Virus record (IMG/VR): IMGVR_UViG_3300042402_003976
Span: 1-53,806 of that record
Strand: one strand, 5' to 3'
Origin: a virus
DNA: 53,806 nucleotides
The translations under genes and the position numbers were made by a program. The stretch's first letter is position 1; each line of letters starts with the position of its first letter. Shown here piece by piece: positions 1-8,173 of this stretch. The notes under the pieces are model-generated. The model saw nothing but the letters and a program-made list of their open reading frames with translations. It ran no database searches and had not been told where the DNA came from.

Positions 1-157
1 TTGGTTTGGTTGTAAATGCACTGTGATCTTGTGGGCATACCGCTCCGTTATCGTTGCCATCTGCTGTAGGATATGTTCCTGCACCACCAGACAATGTGAT
101 TACCACTTGATAAAATTCTGGTCTTAGTGACTCAGTTGAAATTTTAAATCCTGACAT
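1..157 (-). CDS. 5' part of an unrecognised late protein (runs off left edge)
   Basis: An open frame starts at the ATG at 155-157 and reads to the window edge, giving 52 residues that begin MSGFKISTESLRPEFYQ. The ATG overlaps the TAA of the upstream gene (TAATG), and AAAGGAG lies about 8 nt before it, so this is a convincing coupled start. The visible part has a beta-rich, Gly/Thr-containing stretch and one Cys. I do not recognise the family. By position it belongs to the leftward late operon downstream of gp16 and the capsid-targeted protein. Confidence 0.75.
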   Translation of the reverse strand, partial: MSGFKISTESLRPEFYQVVITLSGGAGTYPTADGNDNGAVCPQDHSAFTTKP

Positions 158-846
158 TATTTCGCTCCTTTAGCTTCTGCCAATCTTTGAAGCAGTTCTT
201 CTCGTATACTAGCACGTAGTTGTTCTTTGCTTTCGTAAGCGCCAGCTGCCATAGGATTGTCGCCGCGATATGGTTTGCCGCTGAAGCTTTTCTTAGGCTT
301 GTTTAGATCGTCACCGTCTGGGATAGCAGCGTTAATGTCTGCATACTCTGGCTCTGAATCGTTTAGTGAATTACCAAATGCTTCTTCTTTGTCTTTTTTC
401 TTCTCCATGCCATGATCATCCATGTCATGGTCACCGTCGTCATCTTGATCTAGAGTTTTGATCAAGGGTTTTTCATCTGCGTGATCTTTTTCGTGTGCAT
501 CTAGATCTCCACTATTATCATAGTCACTGTCCATGTCCGGTAGCATCTTTAATGGAGGTAGTCCGCCCATAGCACCGCCCATAGGCTTGTCCATAGGTTC
601 GATGCTGATAGAACTCATTGGTGCTGGCTGGTTAATCATGTCTGGATTAACTTTGGTCATCAACTTCATTAGTTCTTCGATGTTGTCCATGCCTTGTGCA
701 TTGAGATTTAAACTCATGCTTGGTGGCGGTGTGTCTGGTTTCTCTGGCATCGATGGCATGCTTATTGGCATGGGCGAGTCACCGCAGGCTTCTGTGGCGG
801 GCCTATCTAACTCTTGCATCTTTGCCATTAGTTCTTGAAAGTTCAT
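157..846 (-). CDS. Acidic Met/Pro-rich protein with two EF-hand-like loops
   Basis: 229 aa, not recognised as a named family. The N-terminal ~70 residues contain two amphipathic helical stretches (around 2-14 and 53-68) separated by a Met/Pro-rich linker. Residues 108-119 (DYDNSGDLDAHE) match a canonical EF-hand or dockerin-type calcium loop, with Asp at positions 1, 3 and 9, Gly at 6, Leu at 8 and Glu at 12. Residues 133-144 form a second, less perfect Asp-rich loop. The C-terminus (about 208-225) is a predicted helix rich in Glu, Arg and Leu. The start is supported by AAAGGAAA about 8 nt upstream. It sits 2 nt after the preceding gene and its stop overlaps the next ATG. A scaffold or virion role is inferred only from the operon. 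Confidence 0.8.
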   Translation of the reverse strand: MNFQELMAKMQELDRPATEACGDSPMPISMPSMPEKPDTPPPSMSLNLNAQGMDNIEELMKLMTKVNPDMINQPAPMSSISIEPMDKPMGGAMGGLPPLKMLPDMDSDYDNSGDLDAHEKDHADEKPLIKTLDQDDDGDHDMDDHGMEKKKDKEEAFGNSLNDSEPEYADINAAIPDGDDLNKPKKSFSGKPYRGDNPMAAGAYESKEQLRASIREELLQRLAEAKGAK

Positions 847-848
847 AG

Positions 849-1445
849 TTAATTTCCTTTGCGTGGATCTTGTTTGCCAGCAGTTGACATTGGACTCATA
901 GATCCAGCTTTGTCTGTTTTTTGCTTGGGTATTTTATATTCAGCAGCAAACCCATCTTTGGTTCTTTGCTTGGCTGTTTTGCTTAAATCTTTAAGAAACC
1001 CTTTGTTGAAATCATCACCAAAATAATCTTTGTGTTTGATTTTTCCTGTGCCTTTGTCTAAATCTTGTTCGTCCAACATGGCTTCACCGCTGGGTTCATC
1101 GTCTAGTAATACCTGATCTGCTTCTGTAGGCTCGCCACTGTTTCTAACACGGAAACAATCTTCATCAATGCCCATGGCTTTGACATGAGTAGCAATTTCG
1201 GGCGGTGTTGTAGGATATTCGCAGATCACTTCATATATAGTAACCTGCATGTTTTCTTTGCCTGGAAAATCCAAGGGCAATTTTTGTATAGGTGTTGTTG
1301 ACAGCTTTTCAAAGGTCATAACCTTGCAGCTGTCCAGGCGTGATTTCAACGCTTCTTGGAATTTTTCAGGAACATCGCCCGCAACTTTGATCTTAAAGCT
1401 GTAAATTTTTTTGTTTTCGACGAGATATTCTTTAAAAGTTTTCAT
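849..1445 (-). CDS. Putative internal head protein with capsid-targeting N-terminus
   Basis: 198 aa. The first residues, MKTFKEYLVE, closely resemble the capsid targeting sequence of T4 internal proteins (MKTYQEFI-E type), which directs proteins into the prohead core and is removed by the gp21 protease after an (L/I)-x-E motif. Here L-V-E at residues 8-10 is the predicted cleavage point. The rest is soluble: a mixed alpha/beta region (about 14-105), then an acidic low-complexity linker and a Lys/Gly-rich basic tail that would suit DNA contact. The family beyond the targeting peptide is unknown. There is no Shine-Dalgarno; a late promoter CATAAATA ends 5 nt before the ATG. Packaging into the head is inference from the N-terminus. 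Confidence 0.8.
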   Translation of the reverse strand: MKTFKEYLVENKKIYSFKIKVAGDVPEKFQEALKSRLDSCKVMTFEKLSTTPIQKLPLDFPGKENMQVTIYEVICEYPTTPPEIATHVKAMGIDEDCFRVRNSGEPTEADQVLLDDEPSGEAMLDEQDLDKGTGKIKHKDYFGDDFNKGFLKDLSKTAKQRTKDGFAAEYKIPKQKTDKAGSMSPMSTAGKQDPRKGN

Positions 1446-1450
1446 ATGAG

Positions 1451-1458
1451 TATTTATG
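1451..1458 (-). promoter_or_regulatory. T4-type late promoter, 5 nt before ATG
   Basis: CATAAATA on the minus strand matches the T4 late consensus TATAAATA at 7 of 8 positions, followed by CTCAT and then the ATG at 1445. With T4 geometry (element at -13 to -6) transcription would start at the A of the ATG. It overlaps the end of the gp16-like gene. Confidence 0.65.
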
Positions 1459-1924
1459 CTTTTCCGCTTAATTTTTTCAGCAGTTCGTTGCGATCTGTGA
1501 TCACATAGCCCTGTCCATTTATCACGTTGTTGGGATCTACCCCAGCATCGTTGTCTATTTTTAGTTTTTTTAGCTGTAGATCTACAGCTTTGAGTTTCTT
1601 TTCTATCTTGTTGCTTTTGGCAGTAATAGCGTTGCCCATCATTGAGCTAGCTACTTCAAATATCCTACCCGAATATCTCACTTCTACGTTCATACCGAGG
1701 TCCATGAGATCGTCGTAGGCTTGTTCTGCTTTTTTAGCAAGATTGTCTAGTTCTTGCTCATCAAGATTTTCTAGTTCTTGTATATGTGGCAATGTTTGCA
1801 CGATCTTTTGCACTGCTTGATACTGATCATCGAGACTGTTAATTTCTTCATGCACAGGCGGAGGAGGTGCTGCAGGCTCGGCTTGAGATTCTAAATCAAA
1901 TAGTTCTTCTAATTTTTTAGTCAT
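1454..1924 (-). CDS. 16: Terminase small subunit (gp16-like)
   Basis: 156 aa from the chosen start (MTKKLEELFDLES). The middle is a long helical region ending in a segment like the gp16 core helix (EVASSMMGNAITAK followed by a Lys-rich helix), and the C-terminus ends with an Asn-Gly-Gln-Gly beta strand and a short helix, the order seen in T4 gp16 (164 aa). Gp16 recognises DNA and stimulates the gp17 packaging motor. An upstream in-frame ATG at 1972 would add 16 residues inside gp4. I prefer 1924 because a late-promoter element (1929-1936) ends 4 nt before it, as at other genes here. The large subunit gp17 is not in the window. Confidence 0.7.
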   Translation of the reverse strand: MTKKLEELFDLESQAEPAAPPPPVHEEINSLDDQYQAVQKIVQTLPHIQELENLDEQELDNLAKKAEQAYDDLMDLGMNVEVRYSGRIFEVASSMMGNAITAKSNKIEKKLKAVDLQLKKLKIDNDAGVDPNNVINGQGYVITDRNELLKKLSGKA

Positions 1925-1928
1925 ATCG

Positions 1929-1936
1929 TACTTATC
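1929..1936 (-). promoter_or_regulatory. Late promoter variant GATAAGTA before gp16
   Basis: GATAAGTA followed by CGAT and the ATG at 1924. The G at position 6 departs from TATAAATA, but the identical element precedes the gene at 12939. It overlaps the 3' end of the gp4 gene. Confidence 0.45.
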
Positions 1937-2372
1937 TGCGTTTGGCACCCTGATGGAAAATATCACCTTCATTGACCACCCTGAATCTAAGGCCCTGCTG
2001 TTTGCACCAAGCTGTGGCAGCTTCCCATTTGGCCATATTTTTAATATATTGCTCTTGGTTGTATCGGCTTTTCCCCACTGATTCTCTTAGGGTTTGACTC
2101 TGCGGTTTTACTTCGACAACTTCTGCATGTTTCTTACCAGTTTTGTCCTTGTAGACCACAAAGAAATCAGGCACATATATTGTGTATTTGCCAGTCAAGG
2201 GATCTCTATACGGTATCTGTATGCTTTCGCTGGCCCAATTTTCTACACCTTGATGCTCATCCAACATGCGCATGAACACAAATTCCCATGAACTACGAGC
2301 CAACGGTATTTTCTTGCCGACATACTTGTCGGGATTTTTCATTTCAAATCGTCCCTGTGCAAATTTAGACAT
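1932..2372 (-). CDS. 4: Head completion nuclease (gp4-like)
   Basis: 146 aa, close to T4 gp4 (150 aa), which acts after packaging to finish the head so that it can join the tail. The sequence shows a PD-(D/E)XK nuclease layout of the TnsA type: Glu30 in RSSWE, Asp69 in YVPDF, and Glu87-x-Lys89 in VEVKPQ. A conserved KW-AA--WC motif follows around residues 114-123. Its ATG overlaps the stop of the preceding gene (TAATG), so translation is probably coupled. The C-terminus is basic. Assignment rests on the order of these motifs and on the T4-like neighbours. Confidence 0.85.
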   Translation of the reverse strand: MSKFAQGRFEMKNPDKYVGKKIPLARSSWEFVFMRMLDEHQGVENWASESIQIPYRDPLTGKYTIYVPDFFVVYKDKTGKKHAEVVEVKPQSQTLRESVGKSRYNQEQYIKNMAKWEAATAWCKQQGLRFRVVNEGDIFHQGAKRR

Positions 2373-2737
2373 TAGGCAGCGATATTTCTAGTCTTATTGT
2401 TATCGACGTTTTGAGTTCTATATCCCAATATAGATGTAGGCACGCGATTGTTGTTAAGTATTTCTGCAACTATCTGGCTCAATGAAACTCCTGGAAAATT
2501 CTTTAGTGTATCTAAGATTTGAAAAATAGGTGTATTGTCGAGCTTGGCCTGTCTTAGTACCACTGCTGCAGAAGTTGAGGCAGCATCAAGATCAAATCCA
2601 GCCTGTTGAAAAAAGCTCACTGCGGCAGAGACATCGTTGGAGGGAAACTCTAGAGCAGATTCGCCATAGTTTTCAAAATACAATTTGGTAGCAGCGGCGC
2701 TGTCTTCAATGGTCTGTGATGGTAAGTTTGTAGCCAT
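2372..2737 (-). CDS. Small helical protein of the tail/head operon
   Basis: 121 aa, not recognised. The sequence is mostly short amphipathic helices, with an Asp/Ser/Ala-rich middle (about 48-62) and an Asn/Arg-rich C-terminus, and has no signal peptide, membrane segment or Cys. AGGTAA lies about 8 nt before the ATG. It starts 3 nt after the stop of the gp54/gp48-like gene and its own stop overlaps the gp4 ATG, so it is co-expressed with baseplate and head-completion genes. A structural or assembly role is inferred from that context only. Confidence 0.75.
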   Translation of the reverse strand: MATNLPSQTIEDSAAATKLYFENYGESALEFPSNDVSAAVSFFQQAGFDLDAASTSAAVVLRQAKLDNTPIFQILDTLKNFPGVSLSQIVAEILNNNRVPTSILGYRTQNVDNNKTRNIAA

Positions 2738-2739
2738 GG

Positions 2740-3828
2740 TTAATTACCTGTGATATTGCGTTGTCTAGCATTAGTAGTAGCTTCTGTTGTAGCACTTTTA
2801 GGAAACACAGTTCCGACAACTCCGCTGACCTTATCAATTGCTGTTGAAATATTTCCTGGGTTACTTAGTATGTTAATGGCTTCGCTAGCCAATTGCTCTT
2901 TGCTGAGATTATTAAAATTTTTGTAGGTGTTAAAAGTTTTGGCCAAGGTGCCTATAAAACCTCCGGGCGTGTTAAAAGCAGCGCCTGTTCCAACATCACC
3001 AAAAATCTGTTCAAGCCCATCTAGCACACCACCCTCGCCCGTTAGTGTGGCAACACCTCCACCTGCCACACTCAGTGGACTTGGCACAGTGTCATAATGC
3101 AAGGTTGCAAATCCTTTAGGTGTTCCCACAGACACATTGCCTGTGCTGTATCGCACCGCTTCGTATTCCAAGGTCATGGTGCTTTCGTTGAATTCGCTGG
3201 CAGAGTAATCCATACCGCCATGGCTCCATGATTTGATTCGGGGGTTTACTAATGTGTAACCGACAAATCGTCTACGACTCATGGTATAGATAGTTACAGA
3301 TTTAAAAAAATCCACACTCTTGTCATTGTCTAGGCCATATCGAAAATTGTCTTTGTTAGTACCAGTGGCTCTATAATGATTGGATTCGTAGGCAGCGTTG
3401 GGATTATGCCTATCGCCGATGTAGTAGCCATAATACAAAGCCCACATGGCACTTATAACATTGTTGCTGTCATCGTGCATGTTGATGTTTACTGGATCAT
3501 AATTTATCTGTTTATATACGATCTTTTTTCGATTGTATTGATTCTTTATTACAGAATCAAAATTAAATTTCGGAAGATCGGCACTCTTGACCAATAACCC
3601 TGCTTCGTTCTTGTGTTTGGCACTGAACGGTGACATGCCTCGCACTGAATTATCCATTTCGAAATATACATAAAACAGGAATTTGGTTTTTGGGCTTAAT
3701 CGTAGATTGTTGTCAATAAACAATCTAGTAGCGTGGCGATAATTACTCATTTGACCTTTGGGTTTGGTCACACCCTCAATCAAGCCGGAACCGAATTCTG
3801 ATAGATATCTTGTGAATTTATTTGCCAT
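2740..3828 (-). CDS. Baseplate tail-tube protein (gp54/gp48-like)
   Basis: 362 aa. After a short N-terminus the protein has a tail-tube type beta fold (about 45-225): a strand-rich opening (TKFLFYVYFEMD), a Leu-Pro-Lys loop like that of tube proteins, and a C-terminal strand pair (SAS-FNESTMTLEYEAVRY) resembling the last strands of gp19. The final ~130 residues are Gly/Thr-rich and then helical. T4 gp48 (364 aa) and gp54 (320 aa) are tube-fold proteins that cap the baseplate and start tube assembly; length and position after gp19 fit either. The gene is preceded by a terminator and by a late promoter ending 5 nt before the ATG, with no Shine-Dalgarno, so it begins its own transcription unit. 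Confidence 0.6.
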   Translation of the reverse strand: MANKFTRYLSEFGSGLIEGVTKPKGQMSNYRHATRLFIDNNLRLSPKTKFLFYVYFEMDNSVRGMSPFSAKHKNEAGLLVKSADLPKFNFDSVIKNQYNRKKIVYKQINYDPVNINMHDDSNNVISAMWALYYGYYIGDRHNPNAAYESNHYRATGTNKDNFRYGLDNDKSVDFFKSVTIYTMSRRRFVGYTLVNPRIKSWSHGGMDYSASEFNESTMTLEYEAVRYSTGNVSVGTPKGFATLHYDTVPSPLSVAGGGVATLTGEGGVLDGLEQIFGDVGTGAAFNTPGGFIGTLAKTFNTYKNFNNLSKEQLASEAINILSNPGNISTAIDKVSGVVGTVFPKSATTEATTNARQRNITGN

Positions 3829-3833
3829 ACAAA

Positions 3834-3841
3834 TATTTATG
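3834..3841 (-). promoter_or_regulatory. T4-type late promoter, 5 nt before ATG
   Basis: CATAAATA followed by TTTGT and the ATG at 3828. It lies directly downstream of the terminator hairpin at 3846-3876, making a compact terminator-promoter-start junction. Confidence 0.7.
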
Positions 3842-3845
3842 CCAC

Positions 3846-3876
3846 AAAAAAAGCCCGATTTTTAGTCGGGCTTTTT
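3846..3876 (-). terminator. Rho-independent terminator after gp19
   Basis: On the minus strand AAAAAGCCCGA pairs with TCGGGCTTTTT across a 7-nt loop, followed by a run of seven T. It lies 16 nt after the gp19 stop and would end the sheath/tube transcript. Confidence 0.9.
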
Positions 3877-3891
3877 GAGCTAATATTACTA

Positions 3892-4542
3892 TTAACCTTG
3901 TGCTGTAGAAGCGCCTGTAGTAGCTGCACCAATAGTTCTTCCTACTGCTGCGCCAATACCACCTATTGGGCTTACTGCTGCTGCACCAGCTGCAAACTGT
4001 GATAGATTATCGTAAACAATCGACAATGCTACAGTCATATGCTCATTGGTGCTGTAGTTTGCATCACCGTAGTCTGCATTTTGAATGAAACATCCATATA
4101 GTTCAAATGTTTCTAAAGTGCTCGGCACTAACAATCCGTTGCCCCCGTCAAGAACTTCTATGCGTGTGGTAAATTTGTAGTCAATACCTGAACGTGCTGA
4201 AGCCTGTTCCATGAAGTCAAACTGTTTCTGGATCTGCTGTCCTACCATTTTCTGAACTTGACCACTAGCATCATCACGCAATGTTAATGTAATTGGTTCT
4301 AATGTGTGTCTGCCAGCCAATTTAACTTTGGAATTATAGACATCCAGCGTCATTTCTTCAAACGCCACTTTGGGTCTAGTAACATCTTGCACCTGTTTAG
4401 TAAGTTCAGTGGCTGCGGTAACTCCAAATCCCAACAGCGTAACTCTGAAGCGATATTTTAATTTTGGCATCAACAGCACTTGAGTGCTGCCAGCTGCGTT
4501 GGTAGTTGGAATACCAATGTTATTAAGCGATGTAATTGCCAT
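3892..4542 (-). CDS. 19: Tail tube protein gp19
   Basis: 216 aa. The T4 tail tube protein forms stacked hexameric rings inside the sheath. Here residues ~28-180 show the tube pattern: the opening strand LKYRFRVTLLGFG, the hydrophobic loop with VQDVTRPKVAFEEMTLDVYN, a central strand with LEPITLTLRDD, and the closing ELYGCFIQ---YGDANYST---TVALSIVYDN strands. T4 gp19 is 163 aa; the extra length is an Ala/Gly-rich C-terminal tail after about residue 182. AGGAGA precedes the ATG. It follows the sheath gene by 2 nt, the conserved 18-19 order, and is followed by a strong terminator. Confidence 0.92.
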   Translation of the reverse strand: MAITSLNNIGIPTTNAAGSTQVLLMPKLKYRFRVTLLGFGVTAATELTKQVQDVTRPKVAFEEMTLDVYNSKVKLAGRHTLEPITLTLRDDASGQVQKMVGQQIQKQFDFMEQASARSGIDYKFTTRIEVLDGGNGLLVPSTLETFELYGCFIQNADYGDANYSTNEHMTVALSIVYDNLSQFAAGAAAVSPIGGIGAAVGRTIGAATTGASTAQG

Positions 4543-4544
4543 TT

Positions 4545-7500
4545 TTAAATTTCTCCTGTGTTCTTGATACGCAATGGAATGTAAATGAACTCAATGGCTT
4601 TCACTGGCTCTATGGCGATATCAACATAAAGTTCGTTGCGATCGATACGAGACGGAGTATTATTGCTTTCATCACACACAACCGCAAAGTCGTAGATTGC
4701 TCTCAAGCCTACCAATTCCAACAATAGGCTTTCTGCCGCTTGTTTGATTTCATCTCTGGTAATCTTGTCGTTGGGTTCGAACAAATATGGACGAGCCAAC
4801 TTGTTCAACTGGCTACGTAGATATACTACCAATCGTGCTACGTTGATACGATCTAGTGCTGATGCATTTCTTGCACGAGTCTTTTGACCGTAAGCCACAA
4901 GTCCTACTCCGTTGAAGAATGGAATTGGATTGACCTTTAATTCATATAGTGTATCACGTTGGCCTTCGTTGAGTGCTACAGTTTGGAACTCACCTGTGGC
5001 AGCATCAATATAACCCACTGCTGTGGCATTTGTAATACCGCCACGACGTGTTCCTGCTGGTGCAAACCATGGGAAGCTGACATTATCGCTGAGTGCGATA
5101 GTCTTCAGCATCATGTGACTTGCTGGAACCACTGCATTAGAACCACTTAGGTCAGTGGTAAATCCATTTGGATAGTATGTAGCCAAGTATTCATCATAGG
5201 TTACAATGCCGTCATCGCCGTTATCTGTGACTAATTCTGCATTAGTTCCCCAGTTGTTCAATGATGTAGCATCTGCAGGCAATCTCAATGGAGTATCACC
5301 TATGACAAATGCTGTGATACCTCTGTCAATGTTAAGATTAACTAGATTGCTCATTGTTTCTGGATATCCTGGGCAAGCTATGATGTTGAAGTTTCTGCGT
5401 TCTTCATCACGGATCTCTTGACTTGTGTCAATCACCGACTTCAAGGCCTGTGTAACTACCTTGCGTTGTGCTTTGCGACCAAAACTGCCTGATCCGTCTT
5501 CGTTGTTGCCTGACGCTGTAACCCAACGATCTGGAAAGTATCCGTCCATGCTTAGACCTGCACCACTGACAAACGCATTACCTGCCAGTGTAGCTGTGCT
5601 GGTTCTTGGGTTGTCGCCGGCTGTGTCGATGTAGTTGTTGCTGTATTTCTTGACATTCCCACCACTGCGTCTTAGATTCCATAGCAGCATGCCTTTGGGA
5701 TACAGTGCTGGATCTGGAGCATCTGGGTCTAGGAAATTATGTGTTATCAAATCTTCTATGGTTGCTTGTGCTGAGCTTGTGCCGGTAGTATTCCAGCGAG
5801 CATCTGCAAACAACACACCTTCTTCTGTGGTTTGATCTGTTTTGTCCACTAATTCCCAACGTAGAGTTACATCGCCGATGTCACTCAAATTGCTGTTGTA
5901 TCTATAAATTGTAGGGAAGTTTTCTAAATCTGCTGTGCTGATCCACAAGTCTCCCGATACAGTTACTCCAGATACATATGGATTGCTGGCAGCTACTATT
6001 GGTAGATACCCAGTTCTTAAAGTAGTGGTAGCAGCTTCATAGTAGGGCGATGTTGCGTGTCTGTAGCCCACAAAAGTATTACCGTTGTGAACCATGATGT
6101 CAACGTCAGCAAAGTTTGGATTATACCAAAGTTGTTGATCTGCTGGTTCGTTCAATGGTGCATCTGGGCTGGCTGCAAATCTTGGACTTTCAGCAGCCAA
6201 TGGCTGATAACCTGAAGCTAGATAGTCTTGTGCAGCACCTGCAGCAAGATCTTCTGCGCCTGCAGCACCACTACCCAATGAAATATTGTAGAAGTTCTCT
6301 GTGCCTTCTCTAGTCTTGAGATTATAAGCTGTGAACAAGGTCGACAAAGGATTTCCTGTGCCGTCTGTGAGTCTAAAATCACCGCCATCGTTGTGTGTGA
6401 TAACTAACCGGCTCTGTGTTGGCGTCACAGCTACTACAGACGCTTCGATATTTGCGAATCCGGCTGCGTTGATAGCAGCAGCAAACTTGTCTGCATCACT
6501 GCTATCCCCAGTAGGCGCATTTGCTCCACTAGGATTAGTAGTGCTCAATGTAATAGTCTTAGCTGTATCTAGTGCCAACTGTCCTACTATGCTTTCAGCA
6601 AGTGTAAACTCTCTTGTAGCGCCGACAGTAAATGTACCGCTCTTGATAATGTTGGATGTGATACTGGTGCCCTGACCGATGCCAATATGTCTATACCATA
6701 CGCGGAATTCAGCTGTGTTCGGAGTAGTATCAAAACCACTGTTTTCCTGTGCATTGCTCTGTACAAACACTGTATCTGCTGAGATGTTAGCACCACCTCC
6801 ACTGCGATCTAGATAAAATAGTGCTGCGTTTGTAGAAGCATAAATTGGTGCTTCTGATGCCACCCATGACTGTGTAGCAGAACTCCATTGCTTGGCTCTC
6901 CAACGAGCGCCACGATTTGGTTCTGTGGTTTTAATCCATACAGATCCAGTAGCAGCACCTTCCACTGTGGTTACGTTGTCGGTGCGTTTGAAAGCAGGAA
7001 TATCTGTGTGAGGTGTTTGTTGCAGTCTTGGACTGATGTATTCACCTGTAGTAATACCGATAGTAGCCCATGATGCTGTGCCGTTATCTAGTTTGATGTT
7101 ACCATCCGGACCAGTAGAATCGCCAACTCCACTACCTGTTGATCTACCATCAGAATAAATGTATAACTTATTACCTAACATCTTTGCAGTTACGCCTGTG
7201 ATAGATGCTGTGTTAATGTTGGCTGCGATTTGTGTTAAAGTTCCTGCAGCAATTGAAGTGCTGTTGACAAACAATGTGCCGCTGAGTGAGCCGGTGTATG
7301 TGTTACTTACTGCTACTGGCCAGCTGGCTTTCCACGCATTGGAACCTATCAATACCCATTCGCCTGCGTCTACCTGTGTGCCGCCGCCTGCAACTGTGCC
7401 GTTGCCTGGAGACTTGTAGTAAATTCTTGCTAGATCTTCTGCTGTTCCGTAGGTGCCGTCACCTTCCACGGTTTGAAATACCACTGCGTAGTCGCCGATC

Positions 7501-8069
7501 TGACCAACTGAAGTTTTAGGAGCATTGTTTTCAATTTTAGCCGGAAAATCTGCGTCTGTTAGCACTAACGGTACTTTGTTAGTAAATTTCTGTCCGCCAG
7601 CTGTTGATGCTGCGGCACTGTTCCACTCTTGGATACCCCAAGTTGTGGCCTGGGTGTCTATCCACCATTTGCCGTTTACAGGGTTCGCTCCCGGGGCATC
7701 TACTTCTGCTGCGAGTTGGTCTAGATCTACATCAGCTCGAACAATAAATGCCGCGTTGCTTACACCTAATAAACTGTAGGCTGCTAATAGTCCATATTCG
7801 TTGCGCTCTGAACCATGGATAGGAGTTGAACTCGCTGTCTGTTCAAAGAACGGAATCCCAAAAAGATCTGTGAGATCTCTCTGACTCGTAATTTTAAATG
7901 CCTTGCCAGCATTTGCTTTGGTTGTTGCTGAAGCTGTGTTTGTTCCAGCTCCGTTTGTTTTATCTTGGGCTGTAGCTACGACGATAAGAGGAACCGTACC
8001 AGGTTCTGCTGGTGTATAAAAACTCTCGTCGATTACCGTAACTTGTACGCCTGGTGATGTTAGTGCCAT
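4545..8069 (-). CDS. 18: Tail sheath protein gp18, enlarged
   Basis: 1174 aa, against 659 in T4. The sheath wraps the tube and contracts on infection. The N-terminus (TSPGVQVTVIDESFYTPAEP) is a typical sheath start. The last ~350 residues hold the conserved part: a NFNIIACPGYPE strand, the FPWFAPAGTRRGGI loop, and the ARNASALDRINVARLVVYL helix ahead of the C-terminal beta domain that ends IEFIYIPLRIK. The extra ~500 residues form Thr/Gly/Ala-rich beta domains in the middle, probably on the outer surface. AGGAGAA precedes the ATG, and a late promoter lies at 8103-8110. It is co-transcribed with gp19. Confidence 0.92.
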   Translation of the reverse strand: MALTSPGVQVTVIDESFYTPAEPGTVPLIVVATAQDKTNGAGTNTASATTKANAGKAFKITSQRDLTDLFGIPFFEQTASSTPIHGSERNEYGLLAAYSLLGVSNAAFIVRADVDLDQLAAEVDAPGANPVNGKWWIDTQATTWGIQEWNSAAASTAGGQKFTNKVPLVLTDADFPAKIENNAPKTSVGQIGDYAVVFQTVEGDGTYGTAEDLARIYYKSPGNGTVAGGGTQVDAGEWVLIGSNAWKASWPVAVSNTYTGSLSGTLFVNSTSIAAGTLTQIAANINTASITGVTAKMLGNKLYIYSDGRSTGSGVGDSTGPDGNIKLDNGTASWATIGITTGEYISPRLQQTPHTDIPAFKRTDNVTTVEGAATGSVWIKTTEPNRGARWRAKQWSSATQSWVASEAPIYASTNAALFYLDRSGGGANISADTVFVQSNAQENSGFDTTPNTAEFRVWYRHIGIGQGTSITSNIIKSGTFTVGATREFTLAESIVGQLALDTAKTITLSTTNPSGANAPTGDSSDADKFAAAINAAGFANIEASVVAVTPTQSRLVITHNDGGDFRLTDGTGNPLSTLFTAYNLKTREGTENFYNISLGSGAAGAEDLAAGAAQDYLASGYQPLAAESPRFAASPDAPLNEPADQQLWYNPNFADVDIMVHNGNTFVGYRHATSPYYEAATTTLRTGYLPIVAASNPYVSGVTVSGDLWISTADLENFPTIYRYNSNLSDIGDVTLRWELVDKTDQTTEEGVLFADARWNTTGTSSAQATIEDLITHNFLDPDAPDPALYPKGMLLWNLRRSGGNVKKYSNNYIDTAGDNPRTSTATLAGNAFVSGAGLSMDGYFPDRWVTASGNNEDGSGSFGRKAQRKVVTQALKSVIDTSQEIRDEERRNFNIIACPGYPETMSNLVNLNIDRGITAFVIGDTPLRLPADATSLNNWGTNAELVTDNGDDGIVTYDEYLATYYPNGFTTDLSGSNAVVPASHMMLKTIALSDNVSFPWFAPAGTRRGGITNATAVGYIDAATGEFQTVALNEGQRDTLYELKVNPIPFFNGVGLVAYGQKTRARNASALDRINVARLVVYLRSQLNKLARPYLFEPNDKITRDEIKQAAESLLLELVGLRAIYDFAVVCDESNNTPSRIDRNELYVDIAIEPVKAIEFIYIPLRIKNTGEI

Positions 8070-8102
8070 ATCGCCTATTCTCCTGGTAATAGTTGCTCAT
8101 AA

Positions 8103-8110
8103 TATTTAGC
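8103..8110 (-). promoter_or_regulatory. Late promoter of the gp18-gp19 unit
   Basis: GCTAAATA on the minus strand; the predicted start near 8097 leaves a leader of about 28 nt containing AGGAG before the gp18 ATG. Confidence 0.5.
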
Positions 8111-8161
8111 ATACTATTCCAAAAACAGCAAGTTAGGCACCGAACAAAAGGGGTCTAAAAG

Positions 8162-8169
8162 GGTAAATA
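8162..8169 (+). promoter_or_regulatory. Late promoter 4 nt before ATG (rightward)
   Basis: GGTAAATA followed by TCAA and the ATG at 8174. There is no Shine-Dalgarno between element and start, matching the other promoter-abutting genes. Confidence 0.5.
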
Positions 8170-8173
8170 TCAA

